Position numbers and translations under genes: made by a program. A stretch of 64,000 nt of DNA, taken from positions 186,001 through 250,000 of the forward strand of contig NZ_JACJRQ010000004.1 in the NCBI RefSeq assembly GCF_014697355.1, written 5' to 3'. Positions 34,452-42,533 of this stretch are shown piece after piece. Each line of letters starts with the position of its first letter. The stretch's first letter is position 1. The DNA is from Nostoc calcicola FACHB-3891 (GTDB lineage Bacteria > Cyanobacteriota > Cyanobacteriia > Cyanobacteriales > Nostocaceae). Under the pieces are notes generated by a model, which did no database searches, had not been told where the DNA came from, and worked only from the letters and a program-made list of their open reading frames with translations.

Positions 34452-37400
34452 TTAGCTTTTGGAGTTTTGTAATTGACTTCGTATATCTGCCCATTTAACT
34501 CCTGCTAGGCTGGGTAAAACAACATGAGCGGCTCCAACCCGTTCAACTGGCCCAAGACCTACAGCCCACATTCCAGCAGCTAGAGCCGCCTCAACGCCTG
34601 CTGCGGCATCTTCTACAACCACTGATTGCGCTGGTTCGATTCCTAACTCCTTGGCTGCATACAAAAACAAATCTGGTGCTGGCTTGGGTTGCTGTACACT
34701 ATAACCGTCAGCGATCGCATCTATTTTGTCAGCAATACCCAATCGCTCAATCACTGTGTGGGCATTTTTACTCGCTGAACCAATGGCTATTTTAATCCCG
34801 GCTTGCCGCAGTTCATCCAAAAGGGCGATCGCTCCTGGTAACAAATCCTCAGAGGTCATATTTTTTAGCAATTCCACATAGTAGCGGTTCTTGCGCTCCA
34901 TCATTTCCTCGATTTGTGCTTCCGAATACCGTCTATCTCCAATAATCAGCATTAGCGAAGCACGCCGCGATACACCCCGCAGCGCTTCATTAGCTTGGCG
35001 ATTAAAGGGTATACCTTCTTCATCCGCTAGCTTCTGCCAAGCAAGATAATGAAGTTCTGCTGTATCTGTCAGCACACCATCTAAATCGAAGATGACTCCT
35101 TGGATGTTGGGAGTGCTGAGTGAGGAGTTAGGAGTTGGGAGTGAGGAGTTAGGAGTTGGGAGTGGGGAGTTAGGAGTTGGGAGTGGGGAGTTAGGAGTTG
35201 GGAGTGGGGAGTTAGGAGTTAGGAGTGAGGAGTTAGGAGTTGGGAGTGGGGAGTTATTCTCCTTGTCCCCTTGTCCCCTTGTCTCCTTGTCCCCTTCTCC
35301 TCTTGTCCCCTTATCCCCAGCCCCCACTCCCTGATGCAAATCAAAGTCATGCCATAAACCTTGCCAGTGCAATTTAAACTTTAGGCGTGTCCAGTTAGCG
35401 GGTAGATGGGGGTTGGCTACGAGGCGATTTTCACTCAAGTGGATGCCACCGAAGCCAAAAATTACAGCTTGCCAAACGCCGCCAGCGGTGGCACCATGAA
35501 TTCCATCGCTGGTGTTTCCTCGATTATCTTCAAGATCCACCATTGCGGCCTGCATAAACAGTTGGTAAGCTTCGGTGGATAGATTCAAATCTGAAGCTAA
35601 GATGGCGTGAACTGCGGGGCCTAGAGATGAACCATAGGTAATGTCAGTGCGGGGTGCGTAGTAATCCCAGTTTGTCTGCAATGCTTTTTTGCTGTAGGGA
35701 AAATCTGCTGATTCTCGCATTAAATAAAGCAGCATTAAGACATCTGGCTGTTTGAGTACTTGATATTTGTTAGTTTTTTCGATACCCAAGATGGCTTGCA
35801 TGGAGCGATCGCGCCCTTGATAATCTGCTAAGTTAATATCTTCCAATTGAAAAAATCCCTCGAACTGCTCGATTAGTTCTGTTGATGGATCGTAAAACAA
35901 CAAGATTTTGGCGATGATGTCTTGCCAGTGATTTTGCTGTTCTGAAGTCAGTTGCAGTTTTTCTTCTAATTCCCTGGCTCGTTCTGGGTATTTGTGAGCC
36001 AACCAATCATAAACCGCGATCGCTTTTTCTAGATGCCATTGCGCCATGCGGTTTGTAAAGACGTTGTTGTGGACGAGTTCATGGTATTCATCCGTTCCAA
36101 TCACTCCCCGAATTTCATACTTTTGGCCTTCGGGATTGAATTCCACGCGGCTACCCCAAAAGATGGCGGTATCTAAAATTATCTCTGCGCCATATTTTTG
36201 CATCCATTCATCATCGCTAGTGGCTTGCCAATAGTTCCAAACAGCGTAGGGGATATCTGCGTTGATGTGAATTTCGCGATCGCGACACCAAATTCGCACG
36301 TCTTCACCATAAAAATCAGTGGGAAGTGACCAACGTGGTGTTACTTCATCTCCGGTAACAGCACTTTCCCAAGAAAACATTGCTCCTTTATACCTGTAAT
36401 GAGTCGCCTTGCGTCTAGCTCCTGGTAAAGTGTGCCAACGGTAACTGAGTAAATTACGGGCGATCGCTGGTTGGGTAAACAGAAAAAAGGGCAGCATAAA
36501 AATTTCTGTATCCCAAAAAATATGACCGCGATAGCCAAACCCCGAAAGAGTTTTAGCCGGAATGCTTACTTTGTCATCATGGCGTGGGCTAGCAATCAGC
36601 AACTGAAACAGATTGTAGCGAACAGCAAAAGCCGCTGTGATATCCCCCTCGATCGCGATATCGCTTTGTTGCCAAACTCCATCCCATGCCTGTTCGCTGG
36701 CTTTTAGTAGTGTTGCGTAGTCTGGCAAGTCCGCGAGTTTTTCTTGAGCTGCTGCAACTGGTGTTTCAATCTCCCGCGAAGTAAAAACTGTCACTAGTTT
36801 TTCCACAGTTACACTCTGTTGCGCTTTCGCCAGAAAGGTGGTGCTTAGGGTAGGATAACCAGGTGCAGTATTGACTTGCAAAGATGCTTCCGTCCCTAAT
36901 ATTGTGATTTTAGCTGCCATACCCAATTCAATTTGGGAATTGCGGGTGCGGCGTTGCAACCAAATACCTTCGTCAGTCTTGCCTTGATCTAGTCCTTCCC
37001 AGTGATTAAAACCTTGATTTTCTGTATACCCGTTAATGCTTCCCTGAACTTCGATTAACCCATCGAAATCTATCGGTGTTAGCTGACAGCGTTGTCCTAA
37101 CACATGCTCGTCTGCAAAACTGACAAAGCGTTCAAAGTAGATGTCTATGGTTTTCCCACTGGGAGAACGCCAACGCAAAGAACGGCTGACAAGTCCCTGA
37201 CGTAGGTTAAGCGTTCGCTCATAATGTAATATCTCACCTCGATCGAGACGGAAGCGATCGCCATTCACAATTACTACCAAAGGTAACCAGTCAGGGCAAT
37301 TAACTAGTTCCGTGTACATCACCGGCACATCGTCATAGACACCGTGGATAAAAGTAGCCGGCAATGCATGAGGATAACCTTCCTCAAAACTGCCCCTTGT

Positions 37401-37526
37401 TCCCAGGTATCCATTGCCGATTGTAAAGACAGTTTCTTTGGAGTGCAATTGGTCAGGGTCAAACTGGGTTTCGGTTAATATCCAGTCTGTGTAGTTAAAA
37501 TAGCGGGAATGACCTTTTGTTTCCAT
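34452..37526 (-). CDS. Fusion of GH65 disaccharide phosphorylase and beta-phosphoglucomutase
   Basis: This 1024-residue protein has a GH65 phosphorylase (1-733) with FTIGNGYLGTRGSFEEGYP near the start, FWDTEIFMLP (338-347), the acid Glu480 in GVIGTDEYHE, and GIHGATAGGVWQ (685-696). A HAD-type beta-phosphoglucomutase follows (808-1024; FDLDGVLTD 813-821, GSASKNAH, KPAPDLF, VEDAAAGVEAA). Together they would split a disaccharide (trehalose, maltose or kojibiose type) with phosphate and convert beta-glucose-1-P to glucose-6-P. The linker (735-807; 35106-35324) is repeated LPTPNS-type peptide made from GGGAGTTAGGAGTTG-type repeat DNA. Sucrose synthase is encoded upstream on the same strand, with only the 21-bp array between, suggesting a sugar-metabolism unit. 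Confidence 0.9.
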   Translation of the reverse strand: METKGHSRYFNYTDWILTETQFDPDQLHSKETVFTIGNGYLGTRGSFEEGYPHALPATFIHGVYDDVPVMYTELVNCPDWLPLVVIVNGDRFRLDRGEILHYERTLNLRQGLVSRSLRWRSPSGKTIDIYFERFVSFADEHVLGQRCQLTPIDFDGLIEVQGSINGYTENQGFNHWEGLDQGKTDEGIWLQRRTRNSQIELGMAAKITILGTEASLQVNTAPGYPTLSTTFLAKAQQSVTVEKLVTVFTSREIETPVAAAQEKLADLPDYATLLKASEQAWDGVWQQSDIAIEGDITAAFAVRYNLFQLLIASPRHDDKVSIPAKTLSGFGYRGHIFWDTEIFMLPFFLFTQPAIARNLLSYRWHTLPGARRKATHYRYKGAMFSWESAVTGDEVTPRWSLPTDFYGEDVRIWCRDREIHINADIPYAVWNYWQATSDDEWMQKYGAEIILDTAIFWGSRVEFNPEGQKYEIRGVIGTDEYHELVHNNVFTNRMAQWHLEKAIAVYDWLAHKYPERARELEEKLQLTSEQQNHWQDIIAKILLFYDPSTELIEQFEGFFQLEDINLADYQGRDRSMQAILGIEKTNKYQVLKQPDVLMLLYLMRESADFPYSKKALQTNWDYYAPRTDITYGSSLGPAVHAILASDLNLSTEAYQLFMQAAMVDLEDNRGNTSDGIHGATAGGVWQAVIFGFGGIHLSENRLVANPHLPANWTRLKFKLHWQGLWHDFDLHQGVGAGDKGTRGEGDKETRGQGDKENNSPLPTPNSSLLTPNSPLPTPNSPLPTPNSPLPTPNSSLPTPNSSLSTPNIQGVIFDLDGVLTDTAELHYLAWQKLADEEGIPFNRQANEALRGVSRRASLMLIIGDRRYSEAQIEEMMERKNRYYVELLKNMTSEDLLPGAIALLDELRQAGIKIAIGSASKNAHTVIERLGIADKIDAIADGYSVQQPKPAPDLFLYAAKELGIEPAQSVVVEDAAAGVEAALAAGMWAVGLGPVERVGAAHVVLPSLAGVKWADIRSQLQNSKS

Positions 37527-37627
37527 TGTGTATTGGTGGGGAGAGTTAACAATTAAAAATTAAAAATTAAAAATTAAAAATTAAAGATAATTTCAGACGC
37601 GTAAGTCTTGATTAGGAGCAAAAGCTC

Positions 37628-37837
37628 ATTAATGGAGTTCAAAGACTCATTAATGGAGTTCAAAGGCTCATTAATGGAGTTCAAAGACTCATTAATGGAG
37701 TTCAAAGACTCATTAATGGAGTTCAGAGGCTCATTAATGGAGTTCAGAGGCTCATTAATGGAGTTCAGAGGCTCATTAATGGAGTTCAAAGGCTCATTAA
37801 TGGAGTTCAAAGGCTCATTAATGGAGTTCAAAGGCTC
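37628..37837. repeat. Ten-copy array of a 21-bp repeat beginning ATTAATGGAGTTC
   Basis: Ten full units start every 21 bases from 37628 to 37817; each reads ATTAATGGAGTTCA, then AAGRCTC or GAGGCTC. An eleventh partial unit at 37838 supplies the stop codon of sucrose synthase. Frames remain open on both strands (NSINEPL and LMEFKGS heptapeptides), which follows from the unit length. Two further copies in the opposite orientation lie at 56565-56606. It separates sucrose synthase from the GH65 fusion. Confidence 0.93.
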
Positions 37838-37838
37838 A

Positions 37839-40271
37839 TTAATGAATCTCATCCCCTCTCACCCCCCCCATATGTTTTTCTAAAATCTTTTCAACTCTAG
37901 GTTTATAAATAAGATGAAATAAGGTTTGCATGTAACGATCTCTGGCTTCATTATTTTCTGGGACAACAAAGTTCCAAAAACTAAATATCTTTGCCAGTAG
38001 TAATAATTGATTAGTATGTGAATGCCAATTGTATCTGTGATGAATTCGCTGAGTCATCCATTCTGAAACTTCCTCCCAGTGTTGAGGATGAATATCGCAT
38101 TGTTCAATGAAGTCTAAAATTTTATTTGCTGTTCCTTCTAAATCTGTAGGATTAATGTTAAAACCATCTTCTTGATTTTCAATAATTTCCAAAGAACCGC
38201 CGAATTGAGTTGCAAAAGTTGGTAAGCCAGAAATCATGGCTTCCAAAATACACCTTCCGAAGGATTCAAAACGGGCAAACTGCACATAAATTCCTTGAGA
38301 ATCTCCAATTACTCGATAGGCTTCACCGAGGTCGCGGCTAGAAAGACGCATCCCCAACCAGCGAATATTGCTGTGGAGATGATATTGATTAATAAGGTCG
38401 TGGAGTTTTTGGATTTCTCCTGCCTCTTCTGGGTTTGTAGCTTCATGTGGATGTAGTTTACTAGTTAAGATAATCAAGTTGCAATGTTCTTGCAACGCCT
38501 GACTTCTTCCGAAGCATTCAACCAAACCAGTGAGATTTTTAATTGGGGTGAAAGTAGCAATGGCAAAGATTGGTCGCTTGTGAGGATCGTCTAAATGACC
38601 AAAGATTTGGAGGTCTTCTTTGCTAAAGAGTAGTTCGCGGACTTGTGTAAAAAGTTGAGCATCTCTGTCTGATTTTTGGCTGTAGGAGAAAAAGATATTT
38701 TCATTTACTCCCGGCGGGACAAAGTTGAACTTAGGACTAAACAAATCAATTCCGTCAACCACATGATACAGTTGTGGCATCGTAAACCACTTGTATGACT
38801 CATACTGACCTATGGTGTCGGGTGTGCCGACAATCTCTTGATAAGAAGATGTGATGATGAAGTCAGCTGCATTCATGCTAATTAAATCGGCGGTAAATTG
38901 TGCCGAGAAGTGGTATTGGTCTTCTAAGTCCTGCCAATATAAATTACTAAATAAATATTTAGGTTTTTCCAAGGAATGAGCAATGTTACACTGGGTAACC
39001 TTTAAACGATAGGATAATAGAGAAGCCACTAAATTCCCGTCGCTGTAGTTGCCAATAATTAGATTTGGCTTACCCTGGAATTGTTCTAACAATTCTCTTT
39101 CAGCATCTAAAGCAAAGGTTTCTAAATACGGCCAAATCTCAAATTTAGAAATCCAATTGTTGGTAACTTCCGGATTGAATCCAGCAAAAGGAACCCGCAA
39201 TATCCAAGCGTTTTCAGTATCTTCGACTTTTTCCAAGCGCAGGTTACAAAATGTGCCTTCACAGTTAGGAATTAGGCGGGTGAGAATAATTACATGGGGT
39301 TTAATTCCCAACAAATCGAGGCCAGCGAGTTTGATTTCTTCACGGAGTTTGTTTTCTAAACTGCGGGCTTGCTCGAGGACATAAATAACTTGACCGAGTG
39401 TTTCATCTCTTCCCAAGACATCTTCTTGTCCTACCCAGCCGTGTATGGAAATCAGGACTACGCGAAATATGGCGGGGACACGGGCGACAAATGTTTCTAA
39501 AATGCCTGGTTCTGGAGAGTAAATCAGGCGATCGAAAAGTTCTAAAGTTTCGCGGACTCGCCCCGCAGTGTTACCCCAACCTGGTTCAAAGCCGAGTTCT
39601 TGGAGGTGGGAGCGAAATTTTTCGTATGGTTCCTCAGGGGGTTGCTGACTGAGGAATTTCAGGGCTAGCTTAATTTGTTTGGCTAATTGTATACCTGAGG
39701 TAATGCGATCGCCAATTAGTAGCCGAATTCCTTCGTAATCAAGTTTGTGTAAAGCCAGATACAAGAGTTCTAGCCAGTGTTGGGGGTCACTCAACAATTC
39801 ATTCGACAGGTAACGGTTGAGAAAAGCTAAACCTTGACCGATATTTCTGGGGTCGTCAATTCTGGGGGAACCTTCGTAAAAGGGATGGAGGTCGATTTCC
39901 AGGATGCGATCTTGGTAGCGGTTCACCAAGCGATCGCTCACATCTAGCAACGCTTGGGGCGTCATCTGCTCAAAACTACTAAAGTCAGCTTTCAATTGCC
40001 AAACTTCCTGGCTAGCAATCCTGGGTCGAACAACAAACCAACTACACTCCTCCTCCAGAATTATTTCATGGGTATAGTGTATGAGTTTACCCACAGAAGA
40101 TGAGTGATAAAAGTAAGCCGGCTTTTGGAATTGCTGACAATAATCTGCAAAACTTTGCAAAATCTCGTTTCTCAGAAAGTAACGATTACCTGAGAGATTC
40201 CATAGCTCGATTAGCTGACGGAGAACAGTTTTTTCATCACTATTCAAGACAGCTTGAAACAATTCATACAT
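37839..40271 (-). CDS. susA: Sucrose synthase
   Basis: This 810-residue enzyme is collinear with cyanobacterial and plant sucrose synthases. The N-terminal regulatory region (1-260) includes LNRYLS and PWGNTAGRVRETLELF-like motifs (GWGNTAGRVRETLELFDRL). The GT-B core has HGWVGQEDVLGRDETLGQ..YVLEQARSLE, NLIIGNYSDGN, and the GT4 EX7E motif Glu669/Glu677 (FESFGRCILE). It reversibly makes sucrose from UDP- or ADP-glucose and fructose; in heterocystous species the cleavage direction supports nitrogen fixation. The last residues (GGVRGDEIH) and the stop codon are taken from the adjacent 21-bp repeat and a CCCCTCTCACCCC stretch, so the natural end has been replaced. A HetP-family gene lies 1.1 kb upstream, divergent. 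Confidence 0.95.
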   Translation of the reverse strand: MYELFQAVLNSDEKTVLRQLIELWNLSGNRYFLRNEILQSFADYCQQFQKPAYFYHSSSVGKLIHYTHEIILEEECSWFVVRPRIASQEVWQLKADFSSFEQMTPQALLDVSDRLVNRYQDRILEIDLHPFYEGSPRIDDPRNIGQGLAFLNRYLSNELLSDPQHWLELLYLALHKLDYEGIRLLIGDRITSGIQLAKQIKLALKFLSQQPPEEPYEKFRSHLQELGFEPGWGNTAGRVRETLELFDRLIYSPEPGILETFVARVPAIFRVVLISIHGWVGQEDVLGRDETLGQVIYVLEQARSLENKLREEIKLAGLDLLGIKPHVIILTRLIPNCEGTFCNLRLEKVEDTENAWILRVPFAGFNPEVTNNWISKFEIWPYLETFALDAERELLEQFQGKPNLIIGNYSDGNLVASLLSYRLKVTQCNIAHSLEKPKYLFSNLYWQDLEDQYHFSAQFTADLISMNAADFIITSSYQEIVGTPDTIGQYESYKWFTMPQLYHVVDGIDLFSPKFNFVPPGVNENIFFSYSQKSDRDAQLFTQVRELLFSKEDLQIFGHLDDPHKRPIFAIATFTPIKNLTGLVECFGRSQALQEHCNLIILTSKLHPHEATNPEEAGEIQKLHDLINQYHLHSNIRWLGMRLSSRDLGEAYRVIGDSQGIYVQFARFESFGRCILEAMISGLPTFATQFGGSLEIIENQEDGFNINPTDLEGTANKILDFIEQCDIHPQHWEEVSEWMTQRIHHRYNWHSHTNQLLLLAKIFSFWNFVVPENNEARDRYMQTLFHLIYKPRVEKILEKHMGGVRGDEIH

Positions 40272-41386
40272 GACAGATTCCAGAGATTTAACTAACTCAG
40301 AACCTCATTCTTTTCTCCTCAACAGATGTACTTTTTGATAACGAGTGTTCTGTGGGGCACATTCTTACTTTCAGTGTAAATAAATGCCAAAACCCTTGCT
40401 TCTAGCTGTGGTATGAAATGTGAAAGATGAAGAAGCGGAAGGGGAAAGGTTAAATAATTCGTAATTCGTAATGGGCTAACGCCCCGCTCCGCTAACGTAA
40501 TTCGTAATTAAGTTTTCTGAAAGCGTTGCTCCCGCCGAGTCTGCGATAGCGCCGGCGACAAGCGAGTACTCGAGCGTCGCGTCCGGGGATTTAGACCCCG
40601 ACCCAAAACTGGCCGGTTATTGAACCGGGGGATTTAAACCCACGGTACTCGGTTAAATTTATCCCTTTACCCTTTACCCTTTTCCCCTGTTTTTAATTAT
40701 TACCCTTTACCCTTTAACCTTTTCCCCTTCTCGGTAAATTCAAACTTCCTATAATCCAGAAATACAAGTCTTTTTTCTCAAAAAACTGCCAATTTGGCTA
40801 AAGTAGCTGCCAAGACATATTATTCTATATGTGTATAAGTTCTCAATCAGGCATAATACACTGTAGAGTTTTCGTTAGTAATTGAGGACTGATTTAAGAC
40901 TCTGGGGGTTGAAGTCGGGCACATTCTTGCTTCCACGAGTTCACTTAGCCAAGACAACCTTGCAAGATCTAAATCAAAAGCAAAAATTTCTTTTTATGTA
41001 CGGCTGAAGTCGCTCGATCTAGAGTAAATTGCCGAGTAATCAGTATCAAGAAGCACTGTTTCGGAAAGTTATACCAATTTGAAAAATGATTGCGACAGAT
41101 GGATTAATAAAAAGGAGTCAGAATTCAGGAGTCAGAATTCAGAATAGTCTACCCATGTACCCTTACAGAGAAGCAAGCTACGTGCAGCGTCCCGTAGGGA
41201 AGGGATAGAGTTTTAAATGAGTGAAAAAAATTAAACCAATATTTATTACCCAGTCGGACTCGAATTCATACTGAATTCTGACTCCTGAGTTCTGAATTCT
41301 GTTCAATGAAACCCAGATCCAGAAGGCAATTCTCAATCCAAAATCCCAAATCTAAAATCCCAAATGGTATTACATCAGGGTTAGCC
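40272..41386. other. 1.1-kb divergent region between susA and a HetP-family gene, rich in repeats
   Basis: No gene. It holds AATTCGTAATTCGTAATG..CGTAATTCGTAATT palindromic repeat (40453-40510, related to 24266-24330), a GC-rich block (40520-40620) with GGGGATTTAGACCCC hairpin, TTACCCTTTACCC heptamers (40655-40735), and the 41109-41207 copy of the block at 23052-23140. Promoters of both genes should lie at its two ends. Confidence 0.6.
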
Positions 41387-41635
41387 ATGAACTACCAAAA
41401 TTCTTCTTCTCAAAAGAATTTTCAAAAAGCCATTAGTCCAGAACAATTCGAGCAGGTGATCGAAGCGATTACCGATGGTCGATATTCCTGGGCTTGTGTA
41501 CTGATTTTACGTTTCGTTGGTTACAATCCGCTCCATTTTATTCCCCAAAGAACTTACAGTCGTCTAATCAAAGAAAATAGCCATATTCCGAATTCGCCTG
41601 TATCTCAATACAGTTCAGTTAAGACTAAAAATTAA
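41387..41635 (+). CDS. HetP-family protein (heterocyst commitment family)
   Basis: An 82-residue protein with the HetP core SPEQFEQVIEAITDGRYSWACVLILRF followed by GYNPLHFIPQRTYSRLIKEN. In Anabaena, HetP and its paralogues control commitment of cells to the heterocyst fate; which paralogue this is cannot be told. I chose ATG 41387 because an in-frame extension back to 41306 (with ATTCTCAATCCAAAATCCC) is repeat-derived. The polar C-terminal tail after the core is short. It is divergent from sucrose synthase and followed 8 bp later by an inverted-repeat element that may end its transcript. Confidence 0.85.
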   Translation: MNYQNSSSQKNFQKAISPEQFEQVIEAITDGRYSWACVLILRFVGYNPLHFIPQRTYSRLIKENSHIPNSPVSQYSSVKTKN

Positions 41636-41642
41636 AACTGAC

Positions 41643-41717
41643 GTAGGTTGGGTTGAGGAACGAAACCCAACATTCTTAAGACTTTGTTGGGTTTCGCTTA
41701 CGCTCAACCCAACCTAC
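41643..41717. mobile_element. 75-bp element with perfect 15-bp inverted ends GTAGGTTGGGTTGAG
   Basis: GTAGGTTGGGTTGAG (41643-41657) and CTCAACCCAACCTAC (41703-41717) are perfect inverted repeats; the interior has GAAACCCAAC and GTTGGGTTTC arms, so the whole folds into one long hairpin. A widespread type of cyanobacterial interspersed palindrome, placed directly after the HetP-family gene. Confidence 0.8.
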
Positions 41718-41903
41718 TTTTCTGCTTAACCCAAGCGTATTGGCCTATATCTAATACTAGGCAAAATTGATAATTCCTAATTACCTTTGAGCAAGGATTG
41801 AAAACATTTAATTGCTTGGATGATTGAAGTTAGTTGCGTTCTGCACCCAAACAAACAGCAGAAAAAGTGCATCAAAAGCTTGTCGAATCGGCAAATTTTA
41901 TAA

Positions 41904-42287
41904 CTAAATCAAGCCTAAATTAATAACTTTTTGCAGTGCTTTTTCAAATTCTATGCCCTGTTTTAAAGAAATATATAACAATACTATTGCGGCTGAGCGA
42001 ATTGAATTATCACAATGGATGAGAGTTGGTTTTGGTAACTGAGCAATCCTCTGAAATATCTGGAGCGTACCTCGATCGCTAATGTCTTCAGCTTTGAACG
42101 GGAGGTTCATATAGTACAATCCCAAAAGCTCAGTTTTCTGTTGTTCATCAACCAGAAAACCTGTTTCATCAGGGAAACGTAGGTTAAGTACAGACTTATA
42201 ACCCTCATCAGCTATTTGTTTGAGCTGGTCTAGTGTAACTTGTCCAGCGATCGCTAACTCATTATTAATCTTCCTAACAATATTCAT
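41904..42287 (-). CDS. Small protein-tyrosine-phosphatase-like (DUF442/Blh-type) protein
   Basis: This 127-residue protein resembles the DUF442/beta-lactamase-hydrolase-like branch of dual-specificity phosphatases: ELAIAGQVTLDQLKQIADEGYKSVLNLRFPDE at the start and a P-loop-like IHCDNSIRSAA with Cys and Arg four residues apart, as in this family (for example CRTGTR). It would remove phosphate from a small or protein substrate, or act in sulfur handling as some relatives do. The loop lacks the usual glycine, so activity is uncertain. It lies 246 bp after the CBS-PAS hybrid kinase on the same strand. Confidence 0.75.
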   Translation of the reverse strand: MNIVRKINNELAIAGQVTLDQLKQIADEGYKSVLNLRFPDETGFLVDEQQKTELLGLYYMNLPFKAEDISDRGTLQIFQRIAQLPKPTLIHCDNSIRSAAIVLLYISLKQGIEFEKALQKVINLGLI

Positions 42288-42533
42288 CGGGAGTATCCCA
42301 ATTTTGGCGACATGTTACCCACCCTGTCAATTTACGCAAACAATTTGAGGATATTGTGAGCGAATTGGAAATTGGGCATGGGGGATGGGGCATTGGGAAC
42401 CTGACTTGGACAGAAGTTTGAGATAAGGGACTTCCAAAAAATAAATTATCCGAAATTCTTTGTACATTTTTCGAGTAGCACAGCTGTGCTACCCTACGAA
42501 CACGAGTGCGTCCCGCAGGGATGGGATGTTTTT

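Noticed and set aside
34630..34655. GGTTCGATTCCTAACTCC resembling a tRNA T-arm
   Set aside because: Inside the beta-phosphoglucomutase reading frame, with no cloverleaf around it.
35092..35334. Plus-strand open frame with repeated GVGSGEL peptide
   Set aside because: It is the antisense reading of the repeat linker in the GH65 fusion gene.
37574..37883. Open frames with NSINEPL and LMEFKGS repeats next to susA
   Set aside because: Same cause as above: a 21-bp unit open in several frames, overlapping the end of sucrose synthase.
41306..41386. Upstream extension of the HetP-family gene
   Set aside because: In frame, but encoded by AATCCCAAATCTAAAATCCC repeat DNA; the family core begins soon after the ATG at 41387.
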